Below, in pieces: positions 25,782 through 34,070 of a stretch of DNA of 64,000 nt. A program made the position numbers and the translations under genes. Where the stretch lies: the NCBI GenBank assembly GCA_005239175.1, contig SOPS01000004.1, positions 62,001-126,000 on the forward strand. Direction: 5' to 3'. Under the pieces are notes generated by a model. The model saw nothing but the letters and a program-made list of their open reading frames with translations, had not been told where the DNA came from and ran no database searches. How positions within the stretch are numbered: position 1 is the first letter of the stretch; every line of letters begins with the position of its first letter. This stretch comes from a halophilic archaeon SHRA6. GTDB taxonomy: Archaea > Halobacteriota > Halobacteria > Halobacteriales > Haloferacaceae.

Positions 25782-26393
25782 CTACGAGCTTCCGAAGCGG
25801 GCCGTCGGTTCAGCATCTTCGCTCGTCGTGATGATCCCGTCGAACAACTGTGTCAAGGTGTTTAGCGTCTGATCGTCGTGAGCACTCGAGTCGATACAGA
25901 ACAGACCCAGCGCGTCGACGCTCTGGATGCGCCCGGTAAAGACGTGCAGGAACCGAAACACCGTCTGAAGGTCTGAGTACATCAAAAGCGTGGACAACGA
26001 GTTGACCATGATTCGATTCTGCTCAATTCCACGATCCTGATAAAATGCCTGCAGGAACTCCGAGAGTTTGATCCCGATCCCGGTCATGTCGACGGGCGAG
26101 GAGGCGTATTTGATCCGCTCGTCATCTCTGACATCGCTGACGCCCTGCTGTCTGGTCACACAGTCGACAACCGCGACCGGTCGAGCCTCGTAGGCGACTC
26201 GCTTTTCATAATCCGCGAGGACTCGATCGGCGTTGTCTTTGGTCGTTACGACGATTGCGCCATTGCCCTGGGTTGTCCCGTCGGCGAGAATGTCTAACGC
26301 TAATGCCCGTTTGCCTGTGAGCGGTGGCCCACGTATGAGAAGATTAGTTCCTGGATCGACAGTTACGTCCAGGTTCGGTGTTAGATCATACAT
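25782..26393 (-). CDS. RecA/RAD55-like ATPase-fold protein (DUF7504 type)
   Basis: The 203 residues resemble haloarchaeal HTR-like/RAD55 proteins: 'TNLLIRGPPLTGKRALALDIL' in the P-loop place, 'GAIVVTTKDNADRVLADYEK', 'VAVVDCVTRQQG', 'GIGIKLSEFLQAFYQDRGIEQNRIMVNSLSTLLMYSDLQTVFRFLHVFTGRI', 'GLFCIDSSAHDDQTLNTLTQLFDGII'. The P-loop is GPPLTGKR, with Arg replacing the usual Ser/Thr after Lys, so Mg-ATP binding may be altered. These proteins are thought to work with signal transduction systems. It stands alone. Confidence 0.75.
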   Translation of the reverse strand: MYDLTPNLDVTVDPGTNLLIRGPPLTGKRALALDILADGTTQGNGAIVVTTKDNADRVLADYEKRVAYEARPVAVVDCVTRQQGVSDVRDDERIKYASSPVDMTGIGIKLSEFLQAFYQDRGIEQNRIMVNSLSTLLMYSDLQTVFRFLHVFTGRIQSVDALGLFCIDSSAHDDQTLNTLTQLFDGIITTSEDAEPTARFGSS

Positions 26394-26534
26394 TAAAGTC
26401 TCCCCCGCCGTTGTCCTCCACTTGCGGACGATCGAACGACACGCTTCTCGCCGGGAGTCATCAAGTACTAGGAAGATACCACGTAGCGGTAATATTCTTT
26501 TTGATTATGCGGGCAAGGCCATTGGTCATTACGA

Positions 26535-27377
26535 TCAGACAATGACCGCGACACGACCCAGAAAGAACGCCCCAGCGGCCACAAACATCCCCCGCTTGAG
26601 ATACCGTTGTCCGATCGAGGGATCCTCGAACGATCGCCACATCGCCCACACCATGAGCCCGTTCGCCGGGAGAATTCCGACGGCGTACACCCAGCCAAAT
26701 GTCCCATCGATCGCTGGCACAACACTTGCGGCGACACCAATCAACAGCGATCCTGTCCCGAGACGCAGTGACGTGCGCTCGCCCACGACGATCGGTAGCG
26801 TCTGCAGGCCTTCGGCGCGATCGCCATCGAGATCCTCGACATCTTTGACAATCTCACGAGCGAAGGTGGCAACAGTGGCGAGCCCAAATAGCACGGCCGC
26901 GCCCGCGGCGTCACCCACGGCTGCGCCCCCGAACAGAAACGTGCTCCCGGTCAAATATCCGACGAGTGCGTTCCCCACGCCAGGCAGCCCTTTGAAGAAC
27001 TCCGTATACGCCACGAGCGCTCCGAGGTTGACAACGGCGATCGCGATCGCAAGTAGCGGGAGCTGCAACGCTGCCACGGTCGCGCCTACGAATAACGCGA
27101 CGCTGAAGACGGCCGCGCCGCGCGGGGAGACCGCACCACTCGGGATTGGCCGATCCGGCCGGTTGATCGCATCAATATCCCGATCGAAGTAGTCGTTAAT
27201 CGCGTTGCCCGCACCTGTTGCGCAGGCAGTCGCTATGACGGCGAACGCCACCGTCGGTGGATCCGCCTGCAGGCCCGCCGCAACGAACGCACCAACGAAC
27301 GTGAGAAACGCCGCGGCGATCGCGTTCCCCGGACGCGTCAAACGAAGATACCCGTGGGCGGTCTCAGCGCTGGACAT
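26535..27377 (-). CDS. Digeranylgeranylglyceryl phosphate synthase (UbiA family)
   Basis: The 280-residue membrane protein has about eight helices and the two Asp-rich UbiA motifs: 'NAINDYFDRDIDAINRPDRPIPSG' near 60-83 and 'REIVKDVEDLDGDRAEGLQTLP' near 185-205. Archaeal members with 'NRPDRPIPSG' transfer the second geranylgeranyl chain to geranylgeranylglyceryl phosphate in ether-lipid synthesis. Being a single gene of this type near housekeeping genes fits that role. A different aromatic prenyltransferase function cannot be excluded from sequence alone. Confidence 0.85.
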   Translation of the reverse strand: MSSAETAHGYLRLTRPGNAIAAAFLTFVGAFVAAGLQADPPTVAFAVIATACATGAGNAINDYFDRDIDAINRPDRPIPSGAVSPRGAAVFSVALFVGATVAALQLPLLAIAIAVVNLGALVAYTEFFKGLPGVGNALVGYLTGSTFLFGGAAVGDAAGAAVLFGLATVATFAREIVKDVEDLDGDRAEGLQTLPIVVGERTSLRLGTGSLLIGVAASVVPAIDGTFGWVYAVGILPANGLMVWAMWRSFEDPSIGQRYLKRGMFVAAGAFFLGRVAVIV

Positions 27378-27534
27378 ACTCTGTCTGTTTCGGGCGATCG
27401 TGTTCAGCCATACGATACGATGGTCCGATCGTCCTTGTAAATCCCGCGTATTTTGCGGGCGACCGTGGGAGGCGATCGCAACCAGTGACCAGACCGACGG
27501 TCTTATAACCGATCCTACCGCTATGAGATGATAC

Positions 27535-27609
27535 GGGCGCTTAGCTCAGTTTGGACAGAGTGCTTGGCTTCGGACCAAGTTGTCGCGGGTTCAAATCCTG
27601 CAGCGCCCA
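27535..27609 (+). tRNA. tRNA-Arg (anticodon TCG)
   Basis: A complete cloverleaf: acceptor GGGCGCT/AGCGCCC, D arm GCTC...GAGT, anticodon stem CTTGG/CCAAG around the loop CTTCGGA (anticodon TCG, reads CGA codons), and T arm GCGGG-TTCAAAT-CCTGC. The discriminator is A; CCA is not encoded. There is no intron. It is followed at once by a 17-bp direct repeat and a broken gene, and the accessory region of this window begins here. Confidence 0.95.
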
Positions 27610-27704
27610 TTCGTTTTCCGAACGATCTAGATTCAACAGACGGCAGCGGGTCGTTTATAAAGAGACGCTGCTGAGCGCGAAAGAGTTCATTCGTTTTCCG
27701 AACG
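27608..27704 (+). repeat. 17-bp direct repeat starting at the tRNA-Arg 3' end
   Basis: CATTCGTTTTCCGAACG occurs at 27608-27624, overlapping the last two bases of the tRNA, and again at 27688-27704, 80 bp further on. Each copy contains a small inverted repeat (TTCG...CGAA). This could mark an old attachment-site duplication or a duplicated tRNA terminator. The overlap with the tRNA itself is only two bases, which speaks against a classical att core. Confidence 0.6.
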
Positions 27705-27722
27705 GCGGTCGATACGGCCGAA

Positions 27723-28078
27723 ATGGATCTTGTATCCGAGTTAGAAGCACTGCGAGAAGCACAGCAGGTGCTCGACTACGCCCAGAGTGTGGGCCAGCAC
27801 CTCCCGGACGTGGACAGCGCGAGACTTGCTGAGCTTGGAGACGAGATACAATCGCGGTATTCACGACAGAGGAGCAACCGCGACGGCTTTCGACGGCGAG
27901 TTACAACCGGACTCGGCAGAGTCTCTTGAAGTCACATCTCGATGCGCTCGCCAATGCGGATGTCGTCGAAATTGATGGGAACCGGATCGCACGAGGCCAG
28001 GCGTTTACTCGGTACTGCTCGCTGGTGCTAACGGAGTATCTCACGGGGCGGATGCGGTTCGACGACGCTGACTCGTGA
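27723..28078 (+). pseudogene. Frameshifted small haloarchaeal gene
   Basis: The frame starting at ATG 27723 reads MDLVSELEALREAQQVLDYA and on to 'ARLAELGDEIQSRYSRQRSN', then stops at 27929. The frame two positions over continues in the same style from about 27842: 'DTIAVFTTEEQPRRLSTASY', 'SLLKSHLDALANADVVEIDG', 'RIARGQAFTRYCSLVLTEYLTGRMRFDDADS'. A single frameshift around 27842-27850 would join them into a protein of about 118 residues that looks like a small helical or DNA-binding protein. I do not recognise the family. Confidence 0.55.
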
Positions 28079-28294
28079 AGAACGCGTGGACCAGTATTCT
28101 CGTCGATTGCGCCGAAATTCTTGACGACGGATATACTAACGAAGAGCTCGTTTGTACACTATTCCTTCCGAAGAGAGACTTGGGGGGTCTACAACAGGGA
28201 TGAGTTCGCCCTCTCTGAGATATATATCTCATCAGTAATTTCTGAGCCTCTATCTATTGGAATACAGATCAATCGTCTCAAATTACGAAAAGGA

Positions 28295-28302
28295 TTTATA
28301 TA
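28295..28302 (+). promoter_or_regulatory. TATA box for the winged-helix/DUF6036 operon
   Basis: TTTATATA, preceded by the purine-rich CGAAAAGGA (BRE-like), is centred about 27 bp before the ATG at 28326. That places the transcription start at or next to the start codon, so the message is probably leaderless. The surrounding 200 bp are AT-rich compared with the housekeeping part of the window. Confidence 0.6.
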
Positions 28303-28325
28303 TCGTTTGCCTCTTTTGAGATGAT

Positions 28326-29276
28326 ATGGTCGAAAAGAGTCACTTCCGGGTTATGTCACACCTCATAGAAGAGGGTGCGTCGGAAGTAAGTATCAGCACG
28401 CTCGCTGATCAACTCGAATGGAGTCCTGGCCACGTCTCACGTATCGTCTCCGAACTAGAAGCGTACGGCTACGTCCAAACCAAACAGAGCGGTCGGAAAA
28501 AGCTGGTCTCGCTTACGGATATCGAGCCGATCGAGCAACTTGAGGGGCTTCTCACCGAATACAGCCATATGGATCTCTCCGGCCACATCGCCGGTTCTGG
28601 GTTACAAATTCTCTATTATCTCGATCAAGGATGGACTGCGACCGAGTTGGCCGAACGGAGTGGTGTTAGCCAGGCAACAGTGTACCGTCGCTTAGCTGAT
28701 CTCCAGCGCGTTGGTGTCATCGGGAAATCGAAGTCTCGATATCGTCTCAACGATCCGTTTACAGTATTGGTCTCCATCGCCAGAGGGCTGTTCCATCAGA
28801 AACACCGGCGTGAAGCAGAAAAATATGCGACTGGACTCAACTTTATCTGGGAAACACACGACGAGTATCTCTTCGCGTGTGACTCTGATGTTAGCGCTGA
28901 TGGGTTTTTCTTGACCGGGCCAGCGCTGTTCGGTGAATTCGGCGTCCCGCTTCTCACCCGTGATCGGCGGCATTACTTCCGGACGGATCGACTCTCGGAA
29001 ATCACTCCCGCGGAGTTAGTCTGCCACACGCTGCTCATTGATGATGGCTCTCGATACCGAACGTACTGTCTGTTGCTGATACAGAAACAAGGAATCGATC
29101 GAACTGTGCTCCAAGAGCACGCTGAACACTACGTATCCGAGTTGACGATCGATCTACGCGCTACCATTGACGAGCTCATCGAATTCCTGGAGTCGAAAGG
29201 CACCGTCACGGCTGAGCAACTGCCCGAATGGGAAGATTTCAAACAAACAGCGAGAGAGTACGAGGTCACTGTATGA
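28326..29276 (+). CDS. Double winged-helix protein, antitoxin-like partner of a DUF6036 nucleotidyltransferase
   Basis: The 316-residue protein has two winged helices: residues 5-65 ('VSISTLADQLEWSPGHVSRIVSELEAYGYVQTKQSGRKKLVSLT') and 90-145 ('LQILYYLDQGWTATELAERSGVSQATVYRRLADLQRVGVIGKSKSRYRLND'). A C-terminal alpha/beta domain follows (ETHDEYLFACDSDVSADGFFLTGPALFGEFGVPLLT...). Its stop overlaps the start of the nucleotidyltransferase gene (ATGA). The order, regulator then nucleotidyltransferase, is that of AbiE-type toxin-antitoxin systems, in which the HTH protein represses the operon and counters the toxin. That role is inferred from arrangement only. Confidence 0.7.
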   Translation: MVEKSHFRVMSHLIEEGASEVSISTLADQLEWSPGHVSRIVSELEAYGYVQTKQSGRKKLVSLTDIEPIEQLEGLLTEYSHMDLSGHIAGSGLQILYYLDQGWTATELAERSGVSQATVYRRLADLQRVGVIGKSKSRYRLNDPFTVLVSIARGLFHQKHRREAEKYATGLNFIWETHDEYLFACDSDVSADGFFLTGPALFGEFGVPLLTRDRRHYFRTDRLSEITPAELVCHTLLIDDGSRYRTYCLLLIQKQGIDRTVLQEHAEHYVSELTIDLRATIDELIEFLESKGTVTAEQLPEWEDFKQTAREYEVTV

Positions 29277-30118
29277 GTTCTCGTGAACGATTCGGCCGTG
29301 ACTATATCGAGGTCGAACTCCGGCGGATCGCAGATCATCTCCAGACTGACGTCGAGGTGTATCTCATCGGCGGTGGCGCGATGTCACTCCACGAGCCGTC
29401 TCTCAAGGACACGACCAAAGACATCGATCTCGTTGTTGTGGATGAGACGGCCCTCAGCCGCCTGATGGGGGTGCTTGACGACCTCGGGTACGAGGAAGTC
29501 ACCGATCTCGGTGACGAGTACGACCGATTGGGAGCACGCCACTGCGTACGAAACGACGCCGGCTGTCAGTTCGACGTCTTTTATCGACAGATCGCCGATA
29601 AGCTGTTCTTCAGCGATGGAATGCAAGCGCGAAGCGAACCGTTTCTCTCGAAGGAGTATTTCTCGGTCGGCCTCGTCTCGTTTGAGGACATCTTTCTCTT
29701 CAAAGCCGTCGCAGAACGCCCGGACGATATCGCTGATATGGCCACGCTCGTTCAGACGGATCTCGACTTCGAAGTCATCGAATCTGAACTCGAACGTCAG
29801 GTGGAACTCCTGGGCGGGGAATTCTTCGTCACGGTGGTTTCCGAATCTTTGGAGCGACTTGACGAAAATGAGGGAATCCAAACGCCACTCGATGACATCG
29901 TTCAAGAGTACTATCTACGGTATATGGAAGGATACGAACTCCGAATGCAGTTAGACGAGCACACCCCAAAGTCCGTGAGCGAACTGGCCACGGAGTTGAG
30001 CGTTTCAGACGAAGAGATCGAGCGCCGTTTTGAGTATCTAGAACAGTACGGATTTGCTAACCGAACTTCTGAGGGAATTCGGGATACGGGAAAGCACGAC
30101 GAATTCACAAGATCGTGA
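29273..30118 (+). CDS. DUF6036-type nucleotidyltransferase, possible toxin
   Basis: Start at MSSRERFGRDYIEVEL (281 residues). The nucleotidyltransferase core reads 'VEVYLIGGGAMSLHEPSLKDTTKDIDLVVVDE': Gly-Gly before a Ser/Leu helix, then D50-I-D52 as metal ligands, with D101 in 'CQFDVFYRQ' as a likely third acid. This matches DUF6036/AbiEii-like enzymes. Residues 240-275 form an extra winged helix ('PKSVSELATELSVSDEEIERRFEYLEQYGFANR'). AbiEii-type toxins add nucleotides to tRNA; the substrate here is unknown. It is translationally coupled to the double winged-helix gene. Confidence 0.75.
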   Translation: MSSRERFGRDYIEVELRRIADHLQTDVEVYLIGGGAMSLHEPSLKDTTKDIDLVVVDETALSRLMGVLDDLGYEEVTDLGDEYDRLGARHCVRNDAGCQFDVFYRQIADKLFFSDGMQARSEPFLSKEYFSVGLVSFEDIFLFKAVAERPDDIADMATLVQTDLDFEVIESELERQVELLGGEFFVTVVSESLERLDENEGIQTPLDDIVQEYYLRYMEGYELRMQLDEHTPKSVSELATELSVSDEEIERRFEYLEQYGFANRTSEGIRDTGKHDEFTRS

Positions 30119-30180
30119 CTCGGTGATTTCGGAGCCTTAGAGGATTCTTTGGTTTCCAAATGCCAAACATAGAACTCAGG

Positions 30181-30211
30181 GGCTCGTTGAAATCCTCATC
30201 GAGTGATAGGT
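30181..30211 (+). mobile_element. Solo IS-like end (variant copy)
   Basis: GGCTCGTTGAAATCCTCATC followed by GAGTGATAGG matches the terminal sequence repeated at 31026, 32757, 38328, 39551 and 43481 (consensus GGCTCTGTTGAAATCCTCA), lacking one T. No transposase frame adjoins it. It bounds one side of the broken DUF7509 gene. Confidence 0.5.
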
Positions 30212-30293
30212 TTGAATCGCTGTGCGAGTCTTAGAGGCTATATTCGGCACGCAGCCTTATTGTCATTATCCTACCACTTGGTTCGGGGCAGTA

Positions 30294-31025
30294 TTATTCG
30301 CTAGTTTCATAGGAATAGGTTTGACCGGGAACAAATACAGGAAGATTCGTATCTCTGGTTTCGCGTGAGAGATTATCGAACCAGCGGCGAACAGACGTGT
30401 GTAGGTCGGCTTTCGATTCAAATTGGTTGTATTGAATATCGTATCCCTTTGGGAGCTCGTCGATCGTCGCAGTTCCAAAGTTCTCGTCTACGTAGACTGC
30501 AACTCGTTGTCCGGGTTTGTGAGTAGTAGCGGGGTTTCCCCGTCGAAGATGGAATTCACCGAGGATCCCGCCGGTTTCGGCCCCCACTCCGGTCGTCAAC
30601 CCACCACTTGTGAACAAGAAGAGCACAGCATCACTGTGGGCCGCGAACGCGACCGATTGGGCAAGCGGATCCATCCCCTTGATTGCCGGTTCGTCTTCAC
30701 TTCGGTCCTCGTTCTGCTCTTTGGCTTGCTGATGCGTGGGGATGTCGATGTCGGTAGCGATGAAGGCACGACAATTGTGCCTGTGCCTGAGCTCTTTGCA
30801 GAAATCACGGAGCGCTTCTTCCATATTGCTGTTTCCGGCGGCGTCGATATGCTCGTCCGGATCGAAGAGGGATCATCTTGGAAGGGCGTCCGGAGTTTGT
30901 CAGCGTCGTCGTAGGCTTTCGCCGCGTTGAACGCAGTATACGGTCCCATCACGTAGACTGTGAAGTAGTATGTGGGCCTAGGTTCGGTGCCGTCGGTGCT
31001 TGTTCTGCGAGTATATCGAAAATTC
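30294..31025 (-). pseudogene. Broken DUF7509 gene
   Basis: The downstream frame (30294-30824) gives 'MEEALRDFCKELRHRHNCRAFIATDIDIPTHQQ', 'GMDPLAQSVAFAAHSDAVLFLFTSGGLTTGVGAETGGILGEF', as in haloarchaeal DUF7509 proteins. The N-terminal part lies in another frame upstream (YYFTVYVMGPYTAFNAAKAYDDADKLRTPFQDDP). The two join if one base is gained or lost near 30861-30875, giving 'DP-LFDPDEHIDAAGNSNMEEALRDFC'. The 5' end runs into an IS-like end at 31026, so the original start is probably lost as well. DUF7509 proteins look nucleotide-binding; function unknown. Confidence 0.7.
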
Positions 31026-31090
31026 GGCTCTGTTGAAATACTCAATTAGTGACATGTTCTTGGAGCCGTGCTGAATACACAGCGCATGAC
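31026..31090 (+). mobile_element. Solo IS-like end
   Basis: GGCTCTGTTGAAATACTCAA, followed after 15 bp by GTTCTTGGAGCCGTGCTGAA and TACACAGCGC. About 60 bp of this match the reverse complement of 39490-39551, including the inner block GTTCTTGGAGCC-TGCTGAATACA. There is no transposase between the copies, so these are remnants or non-autonomous ends of one element family. Confidence 0.65.
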
Positions 31091-31182
31091 TCGCAAGACA
31101 GTCGCTAAGACCGCCGTTACAGAGACGGCGTTTCGTAACTGAGCTGTGTCGAGTCGAGTACTGTCCGCGAACTCCGAAGCCA

Positions 31183-32055
31183 CTACCTGTTCGATTTCTG
31201 CTCCTGATCGGGGTGGTCAGAAATGAACACGCTCGTGTCGTCCGGGACGTCGTCAGTCACCCAGGCGTTCGCACCGATGCTCACGTGGTCGCCGATTTCT
31301 ATCGTCCCGAGTATGTTGCTTCCGGCACCGATGACGACGTGATCGCCGATATCGGGATGACGCTTATAATCTTTCGCCAGCATGTGGTCCTCACCCTCTT
31401 CCTCCTCGAAGTGGAGTGCGCCGAGAGTGACGTTCTGGTAGATCCGGACCCAGTCGCCGACTGTCGCCGTCTCGCCGATGACGACCCCGGTCCCGTGATC
31501 GATGAAGAAATACTCACCAATCTCCGCACCTGGATGGATGTCGATGCCCGTCTCGACCTTCGAGTACTCGGCGAGTTCGCGGGCGTACTCGAAGCTGTCC
31601 TCCTCGTAGAGGATGTGCGCCACCCTGTGGGTCATGATCGCGTGAAAACCGGGATACGACCGGATGATCTCACAGTTGCTCTTCGCTGCGGGATCACCCT
31701 TATACGCGGCCTCGACGTCCTTTTCGAGGGTCCGTCGAATCGCGGGCAGCCGGTTGAGTGTCCTGTCGACGATCGGGGTCAATTTGTCTGCGTCACGACC
31801 CGAATAGGCCGTGATACCTGTGTGTATGCAGCTGCCGAGTTCGCTCAGGCGGGCACAAGTTTCGTCGGGGTCGTCCAGCAGTTCCGTCGCGTTCCAGCAT
31901 CTGGGAAACAGGAGCTGTTTGAGGAGAGGTGGTTCATCACGCAGAGAATCGCGGGGAGGATAGACCCGCGAGGTGTCCTTCGGGAGAGACGATTCGTCTG
32001 CTCGATAGGACTCGACGAGTTCTTGATGGACGTCGCCGGTGTACTCGTACCCCAT
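31183..32055 (-). CDS. cysE: Serine O-acetyltransferase (CysE/EpsC type)
   Basis: Start at MGYEYTGDVHQELVESYRAD (base 32055), giving 290 residues; the open frame beyond it runs into a dispersed repeat and is not used. The N-terminal helical domain contains 'FHAIMTHRVAHILYEEDSFEYARELAEYSK', and the C-terminal left-handed beta-helix reads 'TGIDIHPGAEIGEYFFIDHGTGVVIGETATVGDWVRIYQNVTLGA' with the catalytic His of the hexapeptide core. It makes O-acetylserine for cysteine synthesis. The long N-terminus is like the EpsC group. It sits alone among mobile-element debris. Confidence 0.88.
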   Translation of the reverse strand: MGYEYTGDVHQELVESYRADESSLPKDTSRVYPPRDSLRDEPPLLKQLLFPRCWNATELLDDPDETCARLSELGSCIHTGITAYSGRDADKLTPIVDRTLNRLPAIRRTLEKDVEAAYKGDPAAKSNCEIIRSYPGFHAIMTHRVAHILYEEDSFEYARELAEYSKVETGIDIHPGAEIGEYFFIDHGTGVVIGETATVGDWVRIYQNVTLGALHFEEEEGEDHMLAKDYKRHPDIGDHVVIGAGSNILGTIEIGDHVSIGANAWVTDDVPDDTSVFISDHPDQEQKSNR

Positions 32056-32197
32056 TTGCTGGTGTTGACGCTGTCGAGTAAAGTTACTTTTTCCACTTCG
32101 CACCCAGACGCCCCCTTTGGTAGGCCGTCTGTTCCCTAATCTGCGTTTCGTTTCGGTACCGCCTCGGTCTCCCGGTACCGCTTTGATGCGTCTACCC

Positions 32198-32278
32198 TCT
32201 GTATCGGTCACGCCACTCCTGACAACGGTCGGGTAGTTCGATGCATCTGTGCTGCATACAGTGCGCATATGGTTTATT
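32198..32278 (+). repeat. Dispersed repeat, copy 1 (upstream of cysE)
   Basis: Bases from CTCTGTATCGGTCACG to TGCTGCATACAGTGCGCATA recur with about 80% identity at 32625-32705 (same direction) and, more diverged, reversed at 33850-33945. Shared landmarks are CTGTAYCGGTCACG, CGGGTAGTTCGATG and GCTGCATACA. The two direct copies flank the 51-residue membrane protein gene. The inner word GCTG(A/C)ATACA also occurs within the IS-like ends, so this may be the opposite end of the same element family. Confidence 0.6.
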
Positions 32279-32378
32279 CTCTGATTGTTTCCCGGGGTAC
32301 TCTGTTCCAGGAGCGACAATTAACCATGCTTGCAACAGCAACCAGCTATCCTTTTTGTGAGGGGCGGCTATCGCTGAT

Positions 32379-32534
32379 ATGGCGTATCAGACCACAGTCG
32401 GCTGGTCACTTCTTACATCCGGGCTAGTGACGCTACTACTCTTTGTGCTGCCTGGTGATTCGCTCTGGTGGGGGATTGGCCTGCTCATAGCCGGATTCAT
32501 TGTTCTCTATATCCGGCGGGAAGACATCTTCTGA
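32379..32534 (+). CDS. 51-residue membrane microprotein
   Basis: The frame MAYQTTVGWSLLTSGLVTLL ends IRREDIF-stop and encodes two hydrophobic helices joined by 'PGDSLWWG'. The basic 'YIRREDIF' end would sit in the cytosol. The composition is that of a real small membrane protein rather than a random frame. It lies between two direct copies of a dispersed repeat. No function can be given. Confidence 0.6.
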   Translation: MAYQTTVGWSLLTSGLVTLLLFVLPGDSLWWGIGLLIAGFIVLYIRREDIF

Positions 32535-32913
32535 CGCAATCAGAGGAGTCCTGATACAAACGGTCGGTCGGTTCCTAACAGCGAAGACAAACTTGCCAAA
32601 ATCAGATGGCCATAGTAAATATATCCTCTGTACCGGTCACGCTACTCCTGACAGCTGTCGGGTAGTTCGATGAATCTAAGCTGCATACAGGGCGCGTATG
32701 TAGTACGGCAAGGTGACGAGATCACGGGGCAATCGAATTGGTCGATACAGGAGATCGGCTCTGTTGAAATCCTATTTGTCAGACAGATTTTCACCTGAAA
32801 CAGCCGGTCGATGGGAGCTGCATATTGACCAACAGTGAACTTGCTGGTTTCCAAAGTTGTGCTCATCACGGTGAAATATACCCTGCCCGTATTATGAAAG
32901 AATGAATCGCCCG
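32535..32913. other. Intergenic region with a dispersed repeat and a solo IS-like end
   Basis: The region holds copy 2 of the dispersed repeat (32625-32705) and the IS-like end GGCTCTGTTGAAATCCTATT (from 32757). No gene is visible. The layout repeat / small gene / repeat / IS end suggests an element with its transposase lost. Confidence 0.55.
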
Positions 32914-33753
32914 TTACTGGTTTTTATCTGCGGTGACGACATACGATTCCATTGGTGAGATGACTCCCTCGTCGTCAATGTACGCGTGCAACGAATCTTC
33001 GACCTCTAGAACCAGTTCATCCCGAACCTCTCGCCCGACGGCTGCGATTGCTTCGGCTAGCGGTGAGCTTGCCGACTCACGGCGAACGAACTCTTCGACT
33101 GACGGATAGCGCACAGAACCAATCTCAATGGTGATCGATACGTCAACGATCCCTGCAGCCTGGACGAGTGTTCGTAGATCCTCCCCTTCCCATGCGGGGA
33201 ACGGAGAGCGCATCATTTCCCCGGCTTCGTCACCAATGTGCCGCTCTAAGGCGTCGGCCAGCACCACGTACCCGGGATGGTAGTCGAGCGATCGCCAAAC
33301 ACTCAATGACATGCGCCCACCTGGTGCGAGAACTCGCTGCATCTCCTCAACTGCAACGGCGGGATCGTCGAAGAACTGGAGAGATTGTTGACAGCAGACG
33401 ACGTCGAACTGTTTCTCAGAGAACGGAAGGTCGGTCGCGTCGGCCTGTCGCCACTCGATTGAAGGCTGGATGTCGGCAGCGGTTTTCTCCGCCACTACAA
33501 GCATCCCTTCGTTGATGTCAAGCCCCACAACGGACCCACCCGTACCGACCCGGGATGCAGCGCGCCGCGCTACGATACCGGTTCCGCAGGCAACGTCCAA
33601 AACTCGATCTCCCTCATTGACATCAATAGTCTCGAAGAGTCGGTCAGCCCATGGCGCAAAAATCGGCGGTACCAGATACTTTTCATAGGCCTCGGAGGCA
33701 TTCTGTTCGACCTGCCAGCCGGTCGATTCATCTGGTGGTGATGGTTTAGGCAT
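32914..33753 (-). CDS. SAM-dependent methyltransferase, class I (UbiE/MenG-like)
   Basis: Start at MPKPSPPDESTGWQVEQNAS gives 279 residues. 'VNEGDRVLDVACGTGIVARRAA' is motif I, with 'VVGLDINEGMLVVAEKTA' (Asp binding the ribose), 'IEWRQADATDLPFSEKQFDVVCCQQSLQFF' and 'MQRVLAPGGRMSLSVWR' as motifs II-III. 'YEKYLVPPIFAPWADRLFE' in front is typical of the Methyltransf_11 group acting on small molecules. The substrate is unknown. It is isolated in a repeat-rich stretch. Confidence 0.85.
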   Translation of the reverse strand: MPKPSPPDESTGWQVEQNASEAYEKYLVPPIFAPWADRLFETIDVNEGDRVLDVACGTGIVARRAASRVGTGGSVVGLDINEGMLVVAEKTAADIQPSIEWRQADATDLPFSEKQFDVVCCQQSLQFFDDPAVAVEEMQRVLAPGGRMSLSVWRSLDYHPGYVVLADALERHIGDEAGEMMRSPFPAWEGEDLRTLVQAAGIVDVSITIEIGSVRYPSVEEFVRRESASSPLAEAIAAVGREVRDELVLEVEDSLHAYIDDEGVISPMESYVVTADKNQ

Positions 33754-34070
33754 GCCAGAGTTCACCTGTAGTCCTTTTAAGCGGCAGTCACATAACGGCA
33801 ACTACTGAGAGATCTGCAGACGTTGAAAGAGACGCGACGATTGACGTGTCAGGCGTGACCGATATGCGCGTTGTATGCAGCAGCGTCTTCACCAACTACT
33901 CGGGATCTGTCAGTTAAGACGTGACCGATACAGAGGGTGAATACAGCACGTCCTAACCTGAAAATTGGATTCGTCTGATTTGGTTAATGCTGTGGGTATC
34001 AGCAAGGCAAGACAGGTACAAAGCGGCACGTGCAGAGTCGGCACCGATCAGTCCCAAACGATGGAACCTG
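33754..34070. other. Intergenic region with reversed dispersed repeat
   Basis: About 320 bp without a gene. Bases 33850-33945, read on the minus strand, match the dispersed repeat near 32200 and 32630 (CTGTATCGGTCACG, GAGTAGTT, GCTGCATACA, GCGCATAT). The rest shows nothing recognisable. Confidence 0.45.
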
